This document shows, in pieces, positions 34,656 through 45,299 of a stretch of DNA of 64,000 nucleotides. Position 1 is the stretch's first letter. Every line of letters begins with the position of its first letter. The notes beneath the pieces are model-generated. The model did no database searches. It was not told where the DNA came from and saw nothing but the letters and a program-made list of their open reading frames with translations. Origin of the DNA: Procambarus clarkii (lineage: Eukaryota > Arthropoda > Malacostraca > Decapoda > Cambaridae); NCBI RefSeq assembly GCF_040958095.1, contig NC_091188.1:33247615-33311614 (forward strand), written 5' to 3'. The position numbers and the translations under genes are program-made.

Positions 34656-34815
34656 TCACCAGGAAGCAGCCTGTAACAGCTGTATAGCTCCCAGGCATCT
34701 ATTTACTGCTGGATGAAAAGATACATCAGGTGGAAGGAAATCTGCCCATTTCCTCTGTCTCGACCGGGAATCAACCCGGGCCCTTAGGACAAGGACCCTA
34801 GAGTGCTATACACTG
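34656..34815 (-). repeat. tRNA-derived SINE, family A, diverged copy
   Basis: Matches the 2885-3140 element (CAGGAAGCAGCC(C/T)GTAACAGCTG, CCCAGGCATCTATTTACTGCT). A decayed complement of the tRNA B-box is present (CGGGAATCAACCCGGG). Confidence 0.65.
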
Positions 34816-34859
34816 TTGTAAGGACTCATGCATGCATGTATGTGTGTAAACTTGCCTAG

Positions 34860-36290
34860 ATGTACTCACCTAGATGTGCCTGCAGTGTCAAGCTACGCTC
34901 CTAACCCAGCCTTCTAAACATTCTTACATTATTGCAATGTCTACTTTCTCACGCTTGAATAATATTTACACACACATTTTTTTTAATTTAATTAGCTTCA
35001 ACGACTTCAACGTTTAACCAGTTCCACTTATTGACAGCTCTGACACTGAAAGTTCCTTCTGACGTCTCTGACTCATTTGGGTCTTTAATTTCCTTCTATG
35101 ACCCCTCGTTCTGCTGTTCTTTGCTTTGAACAATATTATTTTGTCTGCCTTGTCAATTTCCCTTAGAATTTTATACATTATCATATTCCCCCTTCTCTCC
35201 CGTTTCCTACAGTGTGGTAAGGTCCAGTTCTCTGTCTTTCCTTATAGCTTAAACCCTTCAGCTCAGGAACGAGTCTCGTTGCATATCTTTGGACCTTTTC
35301 TAGTTTCTTCTTGTCCATTTATAGGCAAGGGTTCCATGCTCGGGATCCATATTCAAGTGTGCGTCTCACCTTCGCTGTATATCGGGACCGGAAAGCCCCC
35401 CTTGTCCAATTTTCTGAAGGATACACGGATGTTATCCAGTATGTCGTTATATGCAGCTGTTATTCTGCTAATGTGAGCTTCTGGCATCACAAATGGCGTT
35501 ATGTCCACTCCAAGAATTTTTCCATCCGATAAAATAATCTGTTTTCCATTTATTCTATATTGCTGTACTGGTCTTAGTGCGCCTGTTCCCTTCCTCATAA
35601 CTTTGCATTTGGCTGGGTTAAACTAACAGCCATTTTGTTAGAACATTTCTGAATTATGTCCAAATTTGATTGAATGCCTCACAATCTATCACTGTCCTGA
35701 CTTCTCATTAGCTTAGCATCATTTGTAAATATTGATAAAGGAAAATATTTCATCTGTTAGGTGATTGCAATAAATTTTAAACAGTTTGGGTCCTTGTGGT
35801 ACTCCACTTGTAACCTCTCTCTCCACTCTGATATGTCTGCCCTTTTACTTTCTTCTTTAGATATATATATTCTCTGACCCAACTAAGACTTTTCCTGTTA
35901 CGCCAGCCTGCTCCTCTAATTTCAGTACGAGTCTTTCATGCAGGATCGTATAATATGTTTCCTTGCAGACGACGAATATGCATTCTGCCCATCTTTCTGT
36001 ATTGTTTGATTTCTGTCATCATCTTATAGCATTCCATCAAGTTTATCAAGTAGGATTTTTTCCTTTATTAAAATCGTGTTGGCGCCTCGAAACAAAATTT
36101 ATTTGTTCAAAACGTTCCACTAGCCCGCTACGGATCAGTTTCTCTAACTTGTAGGGAATACTTGTCAGTAATGCGGGTCTGTGTTCAACGGTTTGTCTTC
36201 CCCCTTTCTTGTAGACTGGTGCCACATTACACATTCATTTATAGAGAAATTAAATATTATGGCAAGTGGGTTGCAGAATGCTTCAGTTGC
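34860..36290 (-). pseudogene. CR1/L2-like family B RT to 3' end, minus copy
   Basis: Minus strand. Blocks from 36235: NVAPVYKKGGRQ, RPALLTSIPYKLEKLI, QHDFNKGK; a decayed palm; VTSGVPQGPKLFKIY (about 35815-35770); NPAKCKVMRKGTG; ILGVDITPFVMPEAHISRITAAY (about 35520-35450); then decayed LVPELKGLS- and RTRGHRRKLKTQMS-like C-terminal blocks. The 3' end at 34861-34885 is a variant of the family tail (TACTCACCTAGATGTGCCTGCAG, reverse complement). Many stops. Confidence 0.8.
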
Positions 36291-36737
36291 CTCTCTCGGT
36301 ATTCATGACAATATTGTGTCTGGTTCCAAAGTCCGTTACCGGTATTGGCAGCAGCAGCAGCAGTCTAGCAGTGAAGCAGGAGCGAGTCTCCAGTGTAGCC
36401 TTGAGGGAGGTAGCAGAGCCGAGGCTTGTGTCTAGCATTGGCAGAATCGACAGTCCAAACACAGATGAAGCAGCAACTCCACAGTAGTGGAAGCTTTGAG
36501 CCTCGCCTCTCAGTTACATCGTCGAGCTCCGTCTCTTCCCCAGGTTATGCCAAATATAACTGGACACACCAAGATCTGCCCACCCAACCCACACACACAA
36601 GACAAGTGAGGTCCCTACCCGTCACAGGGTGGACAAATTTGGTCCCTATTCCCCCTCCTCCCCACATTCCCAACGGATTGATCTGAACACACCCAACACC
36701 CCCACACACACCACCAACAAACACCACACCAACAGAC
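36291..36737. other. Unassigned, short CAG repeat
   Basis: A (CAG)5 tract is at about 36349-36362. A stretch rich in ACACC/CCCACAC is at 36580-36735. No gene supported. Confidence 0.4.
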
Positions 36738-37081
36738 CATCCCGTCTAATTAAAAATAGCATTGCTCTTTGCTCGTATCTGCGCTTTGGCCAAAAATGGA
36801 TGAAATTTGAAATGAAATCGGCTCACGAAAGTGATGTACTGTTCCGTTTTCAGTTTGAATCGTCTGGATTACTCGGGAAGGTAAATTTCAATTAACGTTT
36901 TTCATGACTTTTGAAAGTTTGGTAGGTTAGGAGGGCAGGAAATTCTCCTAGAGGACCCTTAACTTACCGTTTTGGGGAAAAAATCCAACATTTTAATTTT
37001 TGTTAATGTTCATATTGCATCCATTCTCGGCCATAGGGTCAAACGGCCAAATTCAGACATTATTTGTAAGAGGACAGGTTG
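36738..37081. mobile_element. Terminal-inverted-repeat element G, copy 3
   Basis: The right end ATTTGTAAGAGGACAGGTTG is well kept, the left end CATCCCGTCT-AATTAAAAAT diverged. The interior shares GGTAGGTTAGGAGGGCAGGAA, TTAACTTA and GGCCA..AAATT blocks with copies 1 and 2, but in the opposite orientation. Confidence 0.75.
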
Positions 37082-37818
37082 CATGACCACGAGACCACAA
37101 GTGTGGCTGGCCTACTCACGTGTCCTACACCGGTTCCATGATGACTCTTTACAGTCATCAGTCAGATAAGGTTATAATACATTCATACTAACAATATACA
37201 CAAACAGATTGATTATGGCTTAGTGAAATTAATGTTTACCGTCTAATTACGGTAAAACAAAATTTAATAATTATTAACCTCCCCAATTTGTGAAAAAGTT
37301 ATTTAACTGGTGACAAATTAAACACACAGTTCAATCCGAAGTAATAAATAAAATTACAATGAAGTTCACATTAAATTAAGATAAATCAATTATTCACCGG
37401 TAAATTTCCCACAGAGGGAGAGGGGGGGAAGAGACCTCGTTTATGTCTTCTGTGAGGGGCTGGGTGGGTAGATCTTTGTGTGTCCAGTGATATTGGCATA
37501 ACCTGTTGGGAAGACGGACGTCTGGTACTTTAATTGTGGTACCTATGGGCTCAATTTAGGGGTATTTCAACAGCTGGCAGGTAGTAGGCTATTAGTAATT
37601 GGTGTAGGAGTGTCGCGAATGTAGAGATGTTCCAACTGGACATGTGGATTGTCAATTTCACACAGGCTTTGGCAAGGGCCATCATCTGGTCCACCTTCGG
37701 ACTCGGGAGTGGAGCTAGTTGTTAGTGTTGGCAGGTAGACGCGATGACGGGTGTGGACTGAAGTGAGGCGCTGGGTTGAGGGCTTGGAAGTATAGTCTGG
37801 GTGTGAGTGGAGTGGTTT
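37082..37818. other. Unassigned
   Basis: No feature recognised. Confidence 0.4.
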
Positions 37819-37965
37819 CTGAGTGTGGGGTGGAAGAGTGTGGGGTGCCGAGTGTGGGGTGCCGAGTGTGGGGTGCCGAGTGTGGGGTGCCGAGTGTGGG
37901 GTGCCGAGTGTGGGGTGCCGAGTGTGGGGTGGAAGAGTGTGGTGGCCGAGTGTGGGGTGGAAGAG
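37819..37965. repeat. 14-bp minisatellite (GAGTGTGGGGTGCC)n
   Basis: Six or seven near-identical 14-bp units are followed by variant units containing GGAA. The frames across it (VWGAECGVPS...) are artefacts. Confidence 0.95.
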
Positions 37966-38051
37966 AGGTGCTCGAGTTTGTTGTGCTGTGCTTCACACAT
38001 TGCTAAGAATAGCCTTCCCTGTGGGGCATTGACCGTGTACAGACACGTGGG

Positions 38052-38470
38052 CTCTTATATATCTTGCTCTTGTTAGGCCAGTTTTAAATTATGCAGATCA
38101 GTTTTGGTCGCCATACTACAGTGGACAAATTCAAAAACCTTGATTTACATTCTCTAGAAAAGCGAAGAGTTAGGGCGTGACATGATTATTGTGTACAAGT
38201 GGATAAATGGGCATAACTAGGGAGATATTAATGAGGTATTACATATTTCACTGAACAGAACGCGAAACAAGATATATATATTGAACAAGTTTATGTTTAG
38301 GGAAGATTTGGGTAAATACTGGTTCGGTAACAGGCTTGATTTGTCGAACAAATTATAGGGTAACATAACAGCCGTAGGATCTCTTGAGTTTGGGTGGATA
38401 TAAATAGGAGCTGCTAGGTATGATCCTATAGACCTTCTGCAGTTTCCTTCATTCCTGTTCTAATGTTTTT
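38052..38470 (+). pseudogene. CR1/L2 family A (same as 45300-55545), 3' fragment
   Basis: Blocks LALVRPVLNYADQFWSPYYSG, LHSLEKRRVRA-like, VYKWINGHN and FREDLGKYWFGNRL, and the 3' UTR GACCTTCTGCAGTTTCCTT, match the ORF2 C-terminus and end at 55017-55545. 5'-truncated and decayed. Confidence 0.8.
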
Positions 38471-38936
38471 ATTCTTGCTGCCGACTTGTTCATGCTCTAT
38501 CAAAATTATTCCATGATTACGAGTCACATATACTGGAATAATATACACTCGGTCTTCAAGAACTTATCGTATACCACCACCATACACTTCAAAGAATATT
38601 TAATAATTGAATATTATGTCCGCTGGACCTTCACCGTGCTTGTGAAAATATATTTAGTTTCCATAATAATGTTCATAAACATTTTCAGTAGATAATACTG
38701 TCGTTGTCAGTCTTTGAACATTATCAACAGCATCTTCATCGATAATATAAGACTAGTAGAATCTCCCTTCAAGTTCTTTTATTGATGATTAATGCACTAT
38801 GATACGAAACATCTGATTTGATGTTAATAAAACCAATGTGGTCCTCAATGATTTAAAACCTACATCACTTGTATACATATCATACCTGCAATGTGTTCCT
38901 GTATTATAACCTGAGCTTCCTCACATATCTGTAGTG

Positions 38937-38938
<2 letters not shown>
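38471..38938. other. AT-rich unassigned spacer
   Basis: No feature recognised. Confidence 0.4.

Positions 38939-39011
<73 letters not shown>
38938..39011. repeat. (CA)n microsatellite
   Basis: About 73 bp of CA dinucleotides. Confidence 0.98.
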
Positions 39012-39012
<1 letters not shown>

Positions 39013-41328
39013 GGGCCACCAAAGAGGTTATTTTAGAAAGGACGAGTCGTCTGCAGTATGTGGCGGAATACAAGAAAGTATTCCTGCAGAGGGACAGGAC
39101 GGAGGAGGAGAGAGCCAGGGCAGCAAAGGCAAGGAGGAAGCGCAGGGAGAGAGGAGCAAACCAGGAAATCACAGCCCTCAACACAACAGTCCCAGAGACA
39201 AGAGGGGAACCCACAACCAGCATCCCAGCAACACCAGAGGGGAGGGCAACACCACCACTCCCCTCTGCATAGAAACCCTCCATTCCCCTCACCCTACCTG
39301 CCCCCACCCAATGCTCACCCAACCCTCCCTCCCCCCACCCCATTCTGACCCTATCACCTCTCCCACCATGTCCCCCCTCTCGCCTTTACCCCCTGTCCCC
39401 CCTCTCGCCTTTCCCCCCCGTCCCCCCTCCCCCTTCATCCCATACCCTCCCTATCCCTCCTCCCCCTCACCCTGTATCCTCCCTGTGTTCCCCCCCATCT
39501 CCTTAACCCACACCCTACCTGTCCCCCCTTCCCTTGCACCCCCACCCCCAACCCCAAAATCCTCCGAGACCCGGCAAACCACCTCACAGATCTTCTCACC
39601 CAGGGAACAGCTTTTCCCACTAGCAGAATGCTCGCCAAGAAGGGGACTAGAAAATGAACAGAAGAAAGTGAGCTTCAAGGCAATGTACACTAACATTGAT
39701 GGGATTACAAATAAAACAAGTGAACTTGGAGAAAGGGGGACTAGAAGAAAACCCAGACATAATAGCACTCACAGAAACAAAGCTAACGAAAACCATAAAC
39801 GCAGTGTTTCCACAGGACTACAATGTAGTGAGGAAAGAGAGAGAAGGGAGAGGAGGTGGTGGTGTAGCTTTGCTGATAAGAAAAGGTTGGAGTTTTGAAG
39901 AGATGGTAAATCAGAACTGTGAAGGTTTCAGTGACTACATTTCAGGCACCATAGCAACTGGAGGACAGAAAATTATAGTAGTAGTCATATATAACCCCCC
40001 ACCGAACGACAGAAGACCCAGACAGGAATATGATAGAAACAATATGACCACCATCAATATAATAGAGAGCAGCTTCTGTGGCTAGCAGGAACGGATCCAG
40101 ACTACTAATCATGAGATACTTCAACCATGGGAAGATAGATTGGGAGAACAGAGACCCACATGGGTGACCAGACACATGGCGAGCTAAGCTGCTGGTCGTT
40201 TGGCAACAAGAAACTCTCTCAGTCAACACGTCAAGGGACCGACAAGAATGAGAGGAGAGGATGAACCAGCCTTGCTTGATCTGATATTTACCTTAAATGA
40301 GTCGGATATAAGGGAAGTTAAGTTGGAAGCCCCTCTGGGAATGAGTGATCATAGTGTATTGAGCTTTGAGTACCTGGTTGAGCTAGGAATTATCTGCACC
40401 AAAAAAGAACTGGGAAACAAAGGGCTAGCGTACCGAAAGGGACACAATGAAATGAATAAATTCCCAAGGAATACAATGGAACACGTAACTCGGAACCAAG
40501 TCCCTACAAGACATGAAGGACTATGTCACCCAAAAGTGTCAGGAGGCTGTAAGCAGGTTTGTCCCGGCCCGACAGGAAAAAATAGAGAAGCAAAAAAAGA
40601 ATCCATGGTTTACTAGGGAATGTATGAAAGCAAAGGAGCTGAACAAAAGGGCATGGAGGAACTTCCGTAATAACAGAACACCTGAAAGTAGAGAGAGATA
40701 CCAGAGAACCAGGAACGAGTATGTTAGTGTGAGAAGAGCAGCTGAGAAAAGGTATGAAAATGATATAACTAACAAAGCCATGACCGAACCAAAACTACTA
40801 CACAGTCACATCAGGAGGAAGACAACAGTGAAGGAACAGGAGATGAAACTTAGGGTGGGTAAGGACAGGTACACAGAGAATGACAAAGAGGTGTGTGAAG
40901 AACTCAACAAAAGGTTCCAGGAGGTCTTTACAATAAAACAAGGTGAAGTCACTGCGCTAGGAGAGGTGGCAGCAAACCCGGCGACCTTGGAAAGGTTCGA
41001 AATTACAAGTGATGAGGTCAAGAAGTATCTATTAGAGCTGGACGTGAGAAAAGCTGTTGGGCCAGACGGAATCTCACCTTGGGTATTGAAAGAGTGTGCA
41101 GGAGCACTTTGTTTGCCAGAAATATGGAAGACGGCTAATGTAGTCCTAATATACAAAAAAGGGTGACAGACAAGAGGCACTGAACTACAGGCCAGTGTCC
41201 TTAACTTGTATACCATGCAAGGTGATGGAGAAGATTATGAGAAAAAACCTAGTAACACATCTGGAGAGACGAGACTTCGTGACAACTCATCAACATGGGT
41301 TCAGGGAGGGTAAATTTTACCTTACAGG
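39012..41328 (+). pseudogene. CR1/L2-like family B, copy 1 (ORF1 tail, EN, RT start)
   Basis: Begins with a charged helical segment (ERTSRLQYVAEYKKVFLQRDR...ARRKRRERG), probably the ORF1 C-terminus or ORF2 leader, then a Pro-rich low-complexity stretch (39250-39590). The endonuclease starts at KAMYTNIDGITNKTSEL (about 39680) and shows IIALTETKL, RGGGGVALLIRKGW, VVVIYNPPPNDR, a decayed catalytic region and MSDHSVLSFEYL (about 40340). The linker (NPWFTRECMKAKELNKRAWRNFRNNR) and the RT start (DVRKAVGPDGISPWVLKEC; TANVVLIYKKG; CKVMEKIMRKNL; HQHGFREGKFYLTG) follow. At least four frame changes. Copy 1 ends inside the RT fingers, where copy 2 begins. Confidence 0.88.
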
Positions 41329-42061
41329 CTTGGGAGGACCTATAGTAGTAGTAGCAGTGATATTGAACCCTCCACCAAATGACAGACGACACAGGCAAGA
41401 GTATGACAGAAACAATATGGCAGATAACATAATTGAGAGGGCAGGCTCTGCTGCCTGTAAAAATCGATCCCATCTGCTCATCATGGGGGACTTCATTCAA
41501 GGAAGGATAGACTGGGAGAACACAGAACCGCACGGAGGAGAGGATACATGGAGAGCCAAACTAGTGAAGGTGGTGACAAGAAACTTTCTAAGACAACATG
41601 TCAGGGAACCCACTAGGATGAGGGGAAACGATGAAGCAGCGAGACTCGACCTAGTCTTCACTTTAAATGACTCCGACATAAAGGAAATTGACTTCGAGGC
41701 CCCAGTAGGAATGAGCGATCACAGTGTACTGACGTTTGAGTATCTGGTCGAAGAGAGGCTAAAGTACTCGAGAAAGGGAACTGAAAGAAAAAGGCTAGCA
41801 TTCCATAAGGGAAATTACAAGGAGACAAGAAAATTCCTAACGGGTATAACATGGGAATCAGAGCTAAGGGGAAAGAGGGCCCAAGACATGATGGAATACA
41901 TCACGCAGAAGTGCAAGGAGGCAGCAGAAAAGTTTATCCCGGTTATAAAGGTAAAAAATGAAATGCAGATGAGAAACCCATGGTTTAATCAGAGAGGTAA
42001 GCTAGTTAAGCACCAGAGTAAACCAGCATGGAGAAACTATAGAAATAACAGGACACTTTAG
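41195..42061 (+). pseudogene. In-frame RT-endonuclease fusion ORF (288 codons) at the copy 1/copy 2 junction
   Basis: One uninterrupted frame encodes RT fingers of copy 1 (PCKVMEKIMRKNLVTHLERRDFVTTHQHGFREGKFYLTGL). It passes at about 41328 straight into the endonuclease of copy 2 (PIVVVAVILNPPPNDRRHRQEYDRNNM; LLIMGDF; PTRMRGNDEAARLDLVFTLND; MSDHSVLTFEYLVEE; KGNYKETRKF; NPWFN). The domain order is reversed relative to a normal LINE. The junction region contains ACAGGC, which is close to the corresponding sequence of both parents. There is no evidence of expression. Confidence 0.85.
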
Positions 42062-44315
42062 AGCTGAGAAGGTTACCAGAGACAGAGGAATGAATACGTC
42101 AGGGTGAGAAGAGAGGCAGAAGGGCAATATGAAAACGACATAGCAAGCAAGGCTAAGACCCAACCCAAATTGCTGCACAGCCACATCAGGAGAAAGACAA
42201 CAGTGAAGGAACAGGTAATAAAACTGAGGATACGGGCAGCCAGATTCACCACAAATTACAAAGAAGTGTGCGAGGACCTCAATATGAAGTTCCAGGAAGT
42301 CTTCACATTAGAACAAAGAGAAGTTCCAGAGATAAGAGAAGGAATAATTAACCAGCCACCACTAGAGGAATTTAAGATTACCAGTGGAGATGTAAGGAAG
42401 CTTTTACTAGAGCTGGATGTGACAAAGGCTATAGGCCCAGATGGAATATCACCATGAGATAAGAGAAGGAAGGAAGCAGAAGCACTGTGCCTGCTACTCT
42501 CCATAGTGTAAAACAAATCACTGGTAACAGGTGAACTGCCAGAAATATGGAAGGAAGCAAACGTAGTTCCGATATACAAGAAAGGGGATAGACAGGAGGC
42601 ACTGAACTACAGGCTAGTGTCCCAAACTTGCATACCATGCAAGCAAATGGAGAACATTGTGCGAAAAAAGCTAGTCGAACATCTGGAGCGAAGGAACTTT
42701 GTGTCACAACACCAACATGGTTTCAGGGATGGCAAGTCATGCCTCACAGGATTAATTGAATACCACAATCAGGCAACAAGAATCAGACAAGCAAGAGAGG
42801 GGTGGGCAGACTGCATATTTTTAGATTGTCAAATCCTTTGACACAGTGCCACACCAGAGACTGGTGCGAAAGCTGGAGATGCAGGCAGGAGTGAAAGGGA
42901 AGGTACTCCATTAGATAAGGAAGTACCTAAGTAACAGAAGGCAGCGAGTCACTGTGCGGGTGAGGTCTCAGAGTGGCGATATTCAATAGTCACCAGTAGC
43001 GTCCCGCAAGGTTTAGTCCTTGGACCCATACTGTTTCTTATACACGTAAATGATCTTCCAGATGGTATAGAATCATTCCTCTCATTGTTTGCTGATGATG
43101 CAAAAATTATGAGGAGGATTAAGGCGGAGGAAGACAGTATGAGACTAAAATGACCCTAGACAGATTGCGTGAATGGTCTAACAAATGGCTAGTAAATTTC
43201 AACTCGAGTAAATGTAAGGTAATGAAACTAGGCAGTGGAAACAGGAGGGCAGACACAGGATACAGAATGGGAGATGAAGTCCTTCATGAAACGGACAGAA
43301 AGAAGGATCTAGTTGATATCACACCAAACCTGTCTCCTGAAGCCCACATCAAAAGAATAACATCTGCGGCATATGCGAGGCTGGCCATCATTACTACCTT
43401 CAAGAACCTGTGTAAGGAATCATTCAGAGCCTTGTATACCACATATGTAAGACCAATCCTGGAGTATGCTGCCCGAGAATGCAGCCCGTATCCTGTCAAG
43501 CAAAAGGCGAAGCTTGAAAAAAATCAGAGATATGCCACTGGCTAGAGCCAGAACTAAGAGGCATGAGTTACGAAGAAAGGCTGCGAGAACAAAATGTCCT
43601 CTTAAAAAGAACGTCTCTTTTAGCCGTTTGCCCGGATGGCCGAATTTGGACGTAATTTGAAAATGAAAAAAAAAATGTAAATTTGGGATTTTTTTTTTTC
43701 AACAACAGTAAGTTAAGGGTCCTCTGATAGGTTAGGTGGGCAGGAAATTCTCAGTTTCAAAACGGTATGAAAAACGTGAATTTAAAGTCATCTATTCTAA
43801 CCTTACAGAGTCGGCCGGACGACTGAAACAGAAAACGGAACAGTACGTCACTTTTGTGAGTCGATTTCATTTCAAATTACGTCCAAATTTGGCCATAGTG
43901 CGCATACGAGCCAAAAGTGACGTTCTTTTTAAGAGGACGGGTTGGCGAGAAATGCACCTCGACACTAAAAGACAGAAGAGTAAGGAGAGACATGATCACT
44001 ACCAACAAAATTCTCATAGGAATTGACTGGGTAGATAAAGGTAAACTGTTTAACACGGGGGGTACGTGAACAAGGGGACACAGGTGGAAACTGAGTACCC
44101 AATGAGCCACAGGGAGGTTAGAAAGAACTTTCAGTGTCAGTACTTAACAGATGGCATGCATTAGGCAGTGATGTGGAGGCTGATTCCAAACACAGTTTCA
44201 AATGTAGATATGATAAAGCCCAGTAGGCTCAGGAATCTGTACATCAGTTGATTGACAGTTGAGAGGCGGGACCAGAGCTCAACCCCGCAAGCACAATTAG
44301 GTGAGTACACACACA
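41329..44315 (+). pseudogene. CR1/L2-like family B, copy 2 (EN to 3' tail), split by element G
   Basis: After the endonuclease part the RT follows: LDVTKAIGPDGISP (42415), EANVVPIYKKGDR, CIPCKQMENIVRKKL, HQHGFRDGKSCLTGLIEYHNQATR; a decayed motif [22 protein letters not shown] and [10 protein letters not shown] (FADD at about 43089-43100); WSNKWLVNFNSSKCKVMKLGSGN; LVDITPNLSPEAHIKRIT; YTTYVRPILEYAA. The 355-bp element G interrupts at 43590. Beyond it the C-terminus resumes (EMHL..., DRRVRRDMITT, TRGHRWKLST) and the family tail AATTAGGTGAGTACAC is at about 44295-44312. Stops and frame changes throughout. Confidence 0.88.
43590..43944. mobile_element. Terminal-inverted-repeat element G, copy 2, with 7-bp TSD
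   Basis: Inverted ends CAAAATGTCCTCTTAAAAAG and CTTTTTAAGAGGACGGGTTG. The LINE codons for RLRENMHL are interrupted, and GCGAGAA appears on both sides (43583-43589 and 43945-43951). The undisturbed sibling at 44590-44610 has this sequence once. Non-coding, 355 bp. Confidence 0.9.
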
Positions 44316-44985
44316 TTAGTTGATATCACACCAAACCTGTCTCCTGAAGCCCACATAAAAAGAATAACGTCTTCGGCAAATAGGAGGCTGGCTAACATTA
44401 GAACAGCCTTCAGGAACCTGTGTAAGGTATCATTCAGAACCTTGTACACCACATATGTTAGACCAATCCTGGAGTATGCGGCCCCAGCATGGAGCCCGTA
44501 CCTTGTCAAGCACAAGACGAAGCTGGAAAAAGTTCAGAGGTATGCCACTAGACTAGTCCCAGAACTAAGAGGCATGAGTTACGAGGAAAGGCTGCGGGAA
44601 ATGCACCTTACGACACTGGAAGACAGAAGAGTAAGGGGAGACATGATCACAACCTACAAAATCCTCAGAGGAATCGACCGGGTAGACAAGGATAAACTAT
44701 TCAACACTGGTGGTACACGAACAAGGGGACACAGGTGGAAACTGAGAACCCACATAAGCCTCAGGGACGTTAAAAAGAACTTTTTCAGTGTCAGTAGTTA
44801 ACAGATGGAATGCATTAGGCAGTGATGTAGTGAAGGCTGATTCCATACACAGTTTCAAATGTAGATATGATAGAGCCCAGTAGGCTCAGGAATCGGTATA
44901 CCTGTTGATTGACAGTTGAGAGGCGGGACCAAAGAGCAAAAGCTCAATCCCCGCAAGCACAACTAGGTGAATACATATACCTGTA
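44316..44985 (+). pseudogene. CR1/L2-like family B, copy 3, 5'-truncated
   Basis: Starts abruptly at VDITPNLSPEAHIKRITSSANRRL and is open to 44801 through YTTYVRPILEYAAPAWSPYLVKHKTKLEKVQRYATRLVPELRGMSYEERLREMHLTTLEDRRVRGDMITTYKILRGIDRVDK-type blocks. After one frameshift near 44795 come the C-terminus, 3' UTR and a variant tail ACTAGGTGAATACA. Tandem with copies 1 and 2 in the same orientation. Confidence 0.88.
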
Positions 44986-45165
44986 GCGCCCTCACACACA
45001 CCTGTAGCGCCCTCTCACACACATACCTGTAGCGCCATCTCGCACACCTGTAACGCTCTCACACCTGTAGCGCCCTCTCACACACATACCTGTAGCGCCA
45101 TCTCACACACCTGCAGCTCCTTCAAACACCTGTAGCGCCCTCACACACCTGGAACAGAAAGACCC
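44976..45165. repeat. Minisatellite (ACACACCTGTAGCGCCCTCTC)n next to a LINE tail
   Basis: About eight imperfect units of roughly 19-28 bp, with core CCTGTAGCGCC and variable CA-rich linkers. Confidence 0.9.
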
Positions 45166-45299
45166 TTCTAAGTATGTTTTGAACAAATTAACTAGTGCAT
45201 TCAACTTTAAAATGTCTATACAAGTACAAACATGTAAAGGCCATATGCAGACTGATAATCTGGAAATAGAAAGGATTGTAGTAGCTGCATTGTAATCCT
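45166..45299. other. Short unassigned spacer
   Basis: Nothing recognised. Confidence 0.4.

Noticed and set aside
37715-38076. Repetitive peptides (VWGAECGVPS, LGTPHSAPHTRHPT) on both strands
   Set aside because: Produced by the 14-bp minisatellite, which stays open in several frames because it lacks stops. Not a protein.
44300-44312. Telomere-like TTAGG motif in ATTAGGTGAGTAC tails
   Set aside because: Only one TTAGG per unit in a 13-14 bp tail repeat of a LINE family. There is no telomeric (TTAGG)n array.
37819-45165. CRISPR-like direct repeats
   Set aside because: Both tandem arrays are simple minisatellites with no unique spacers, in a eukaryotic context.
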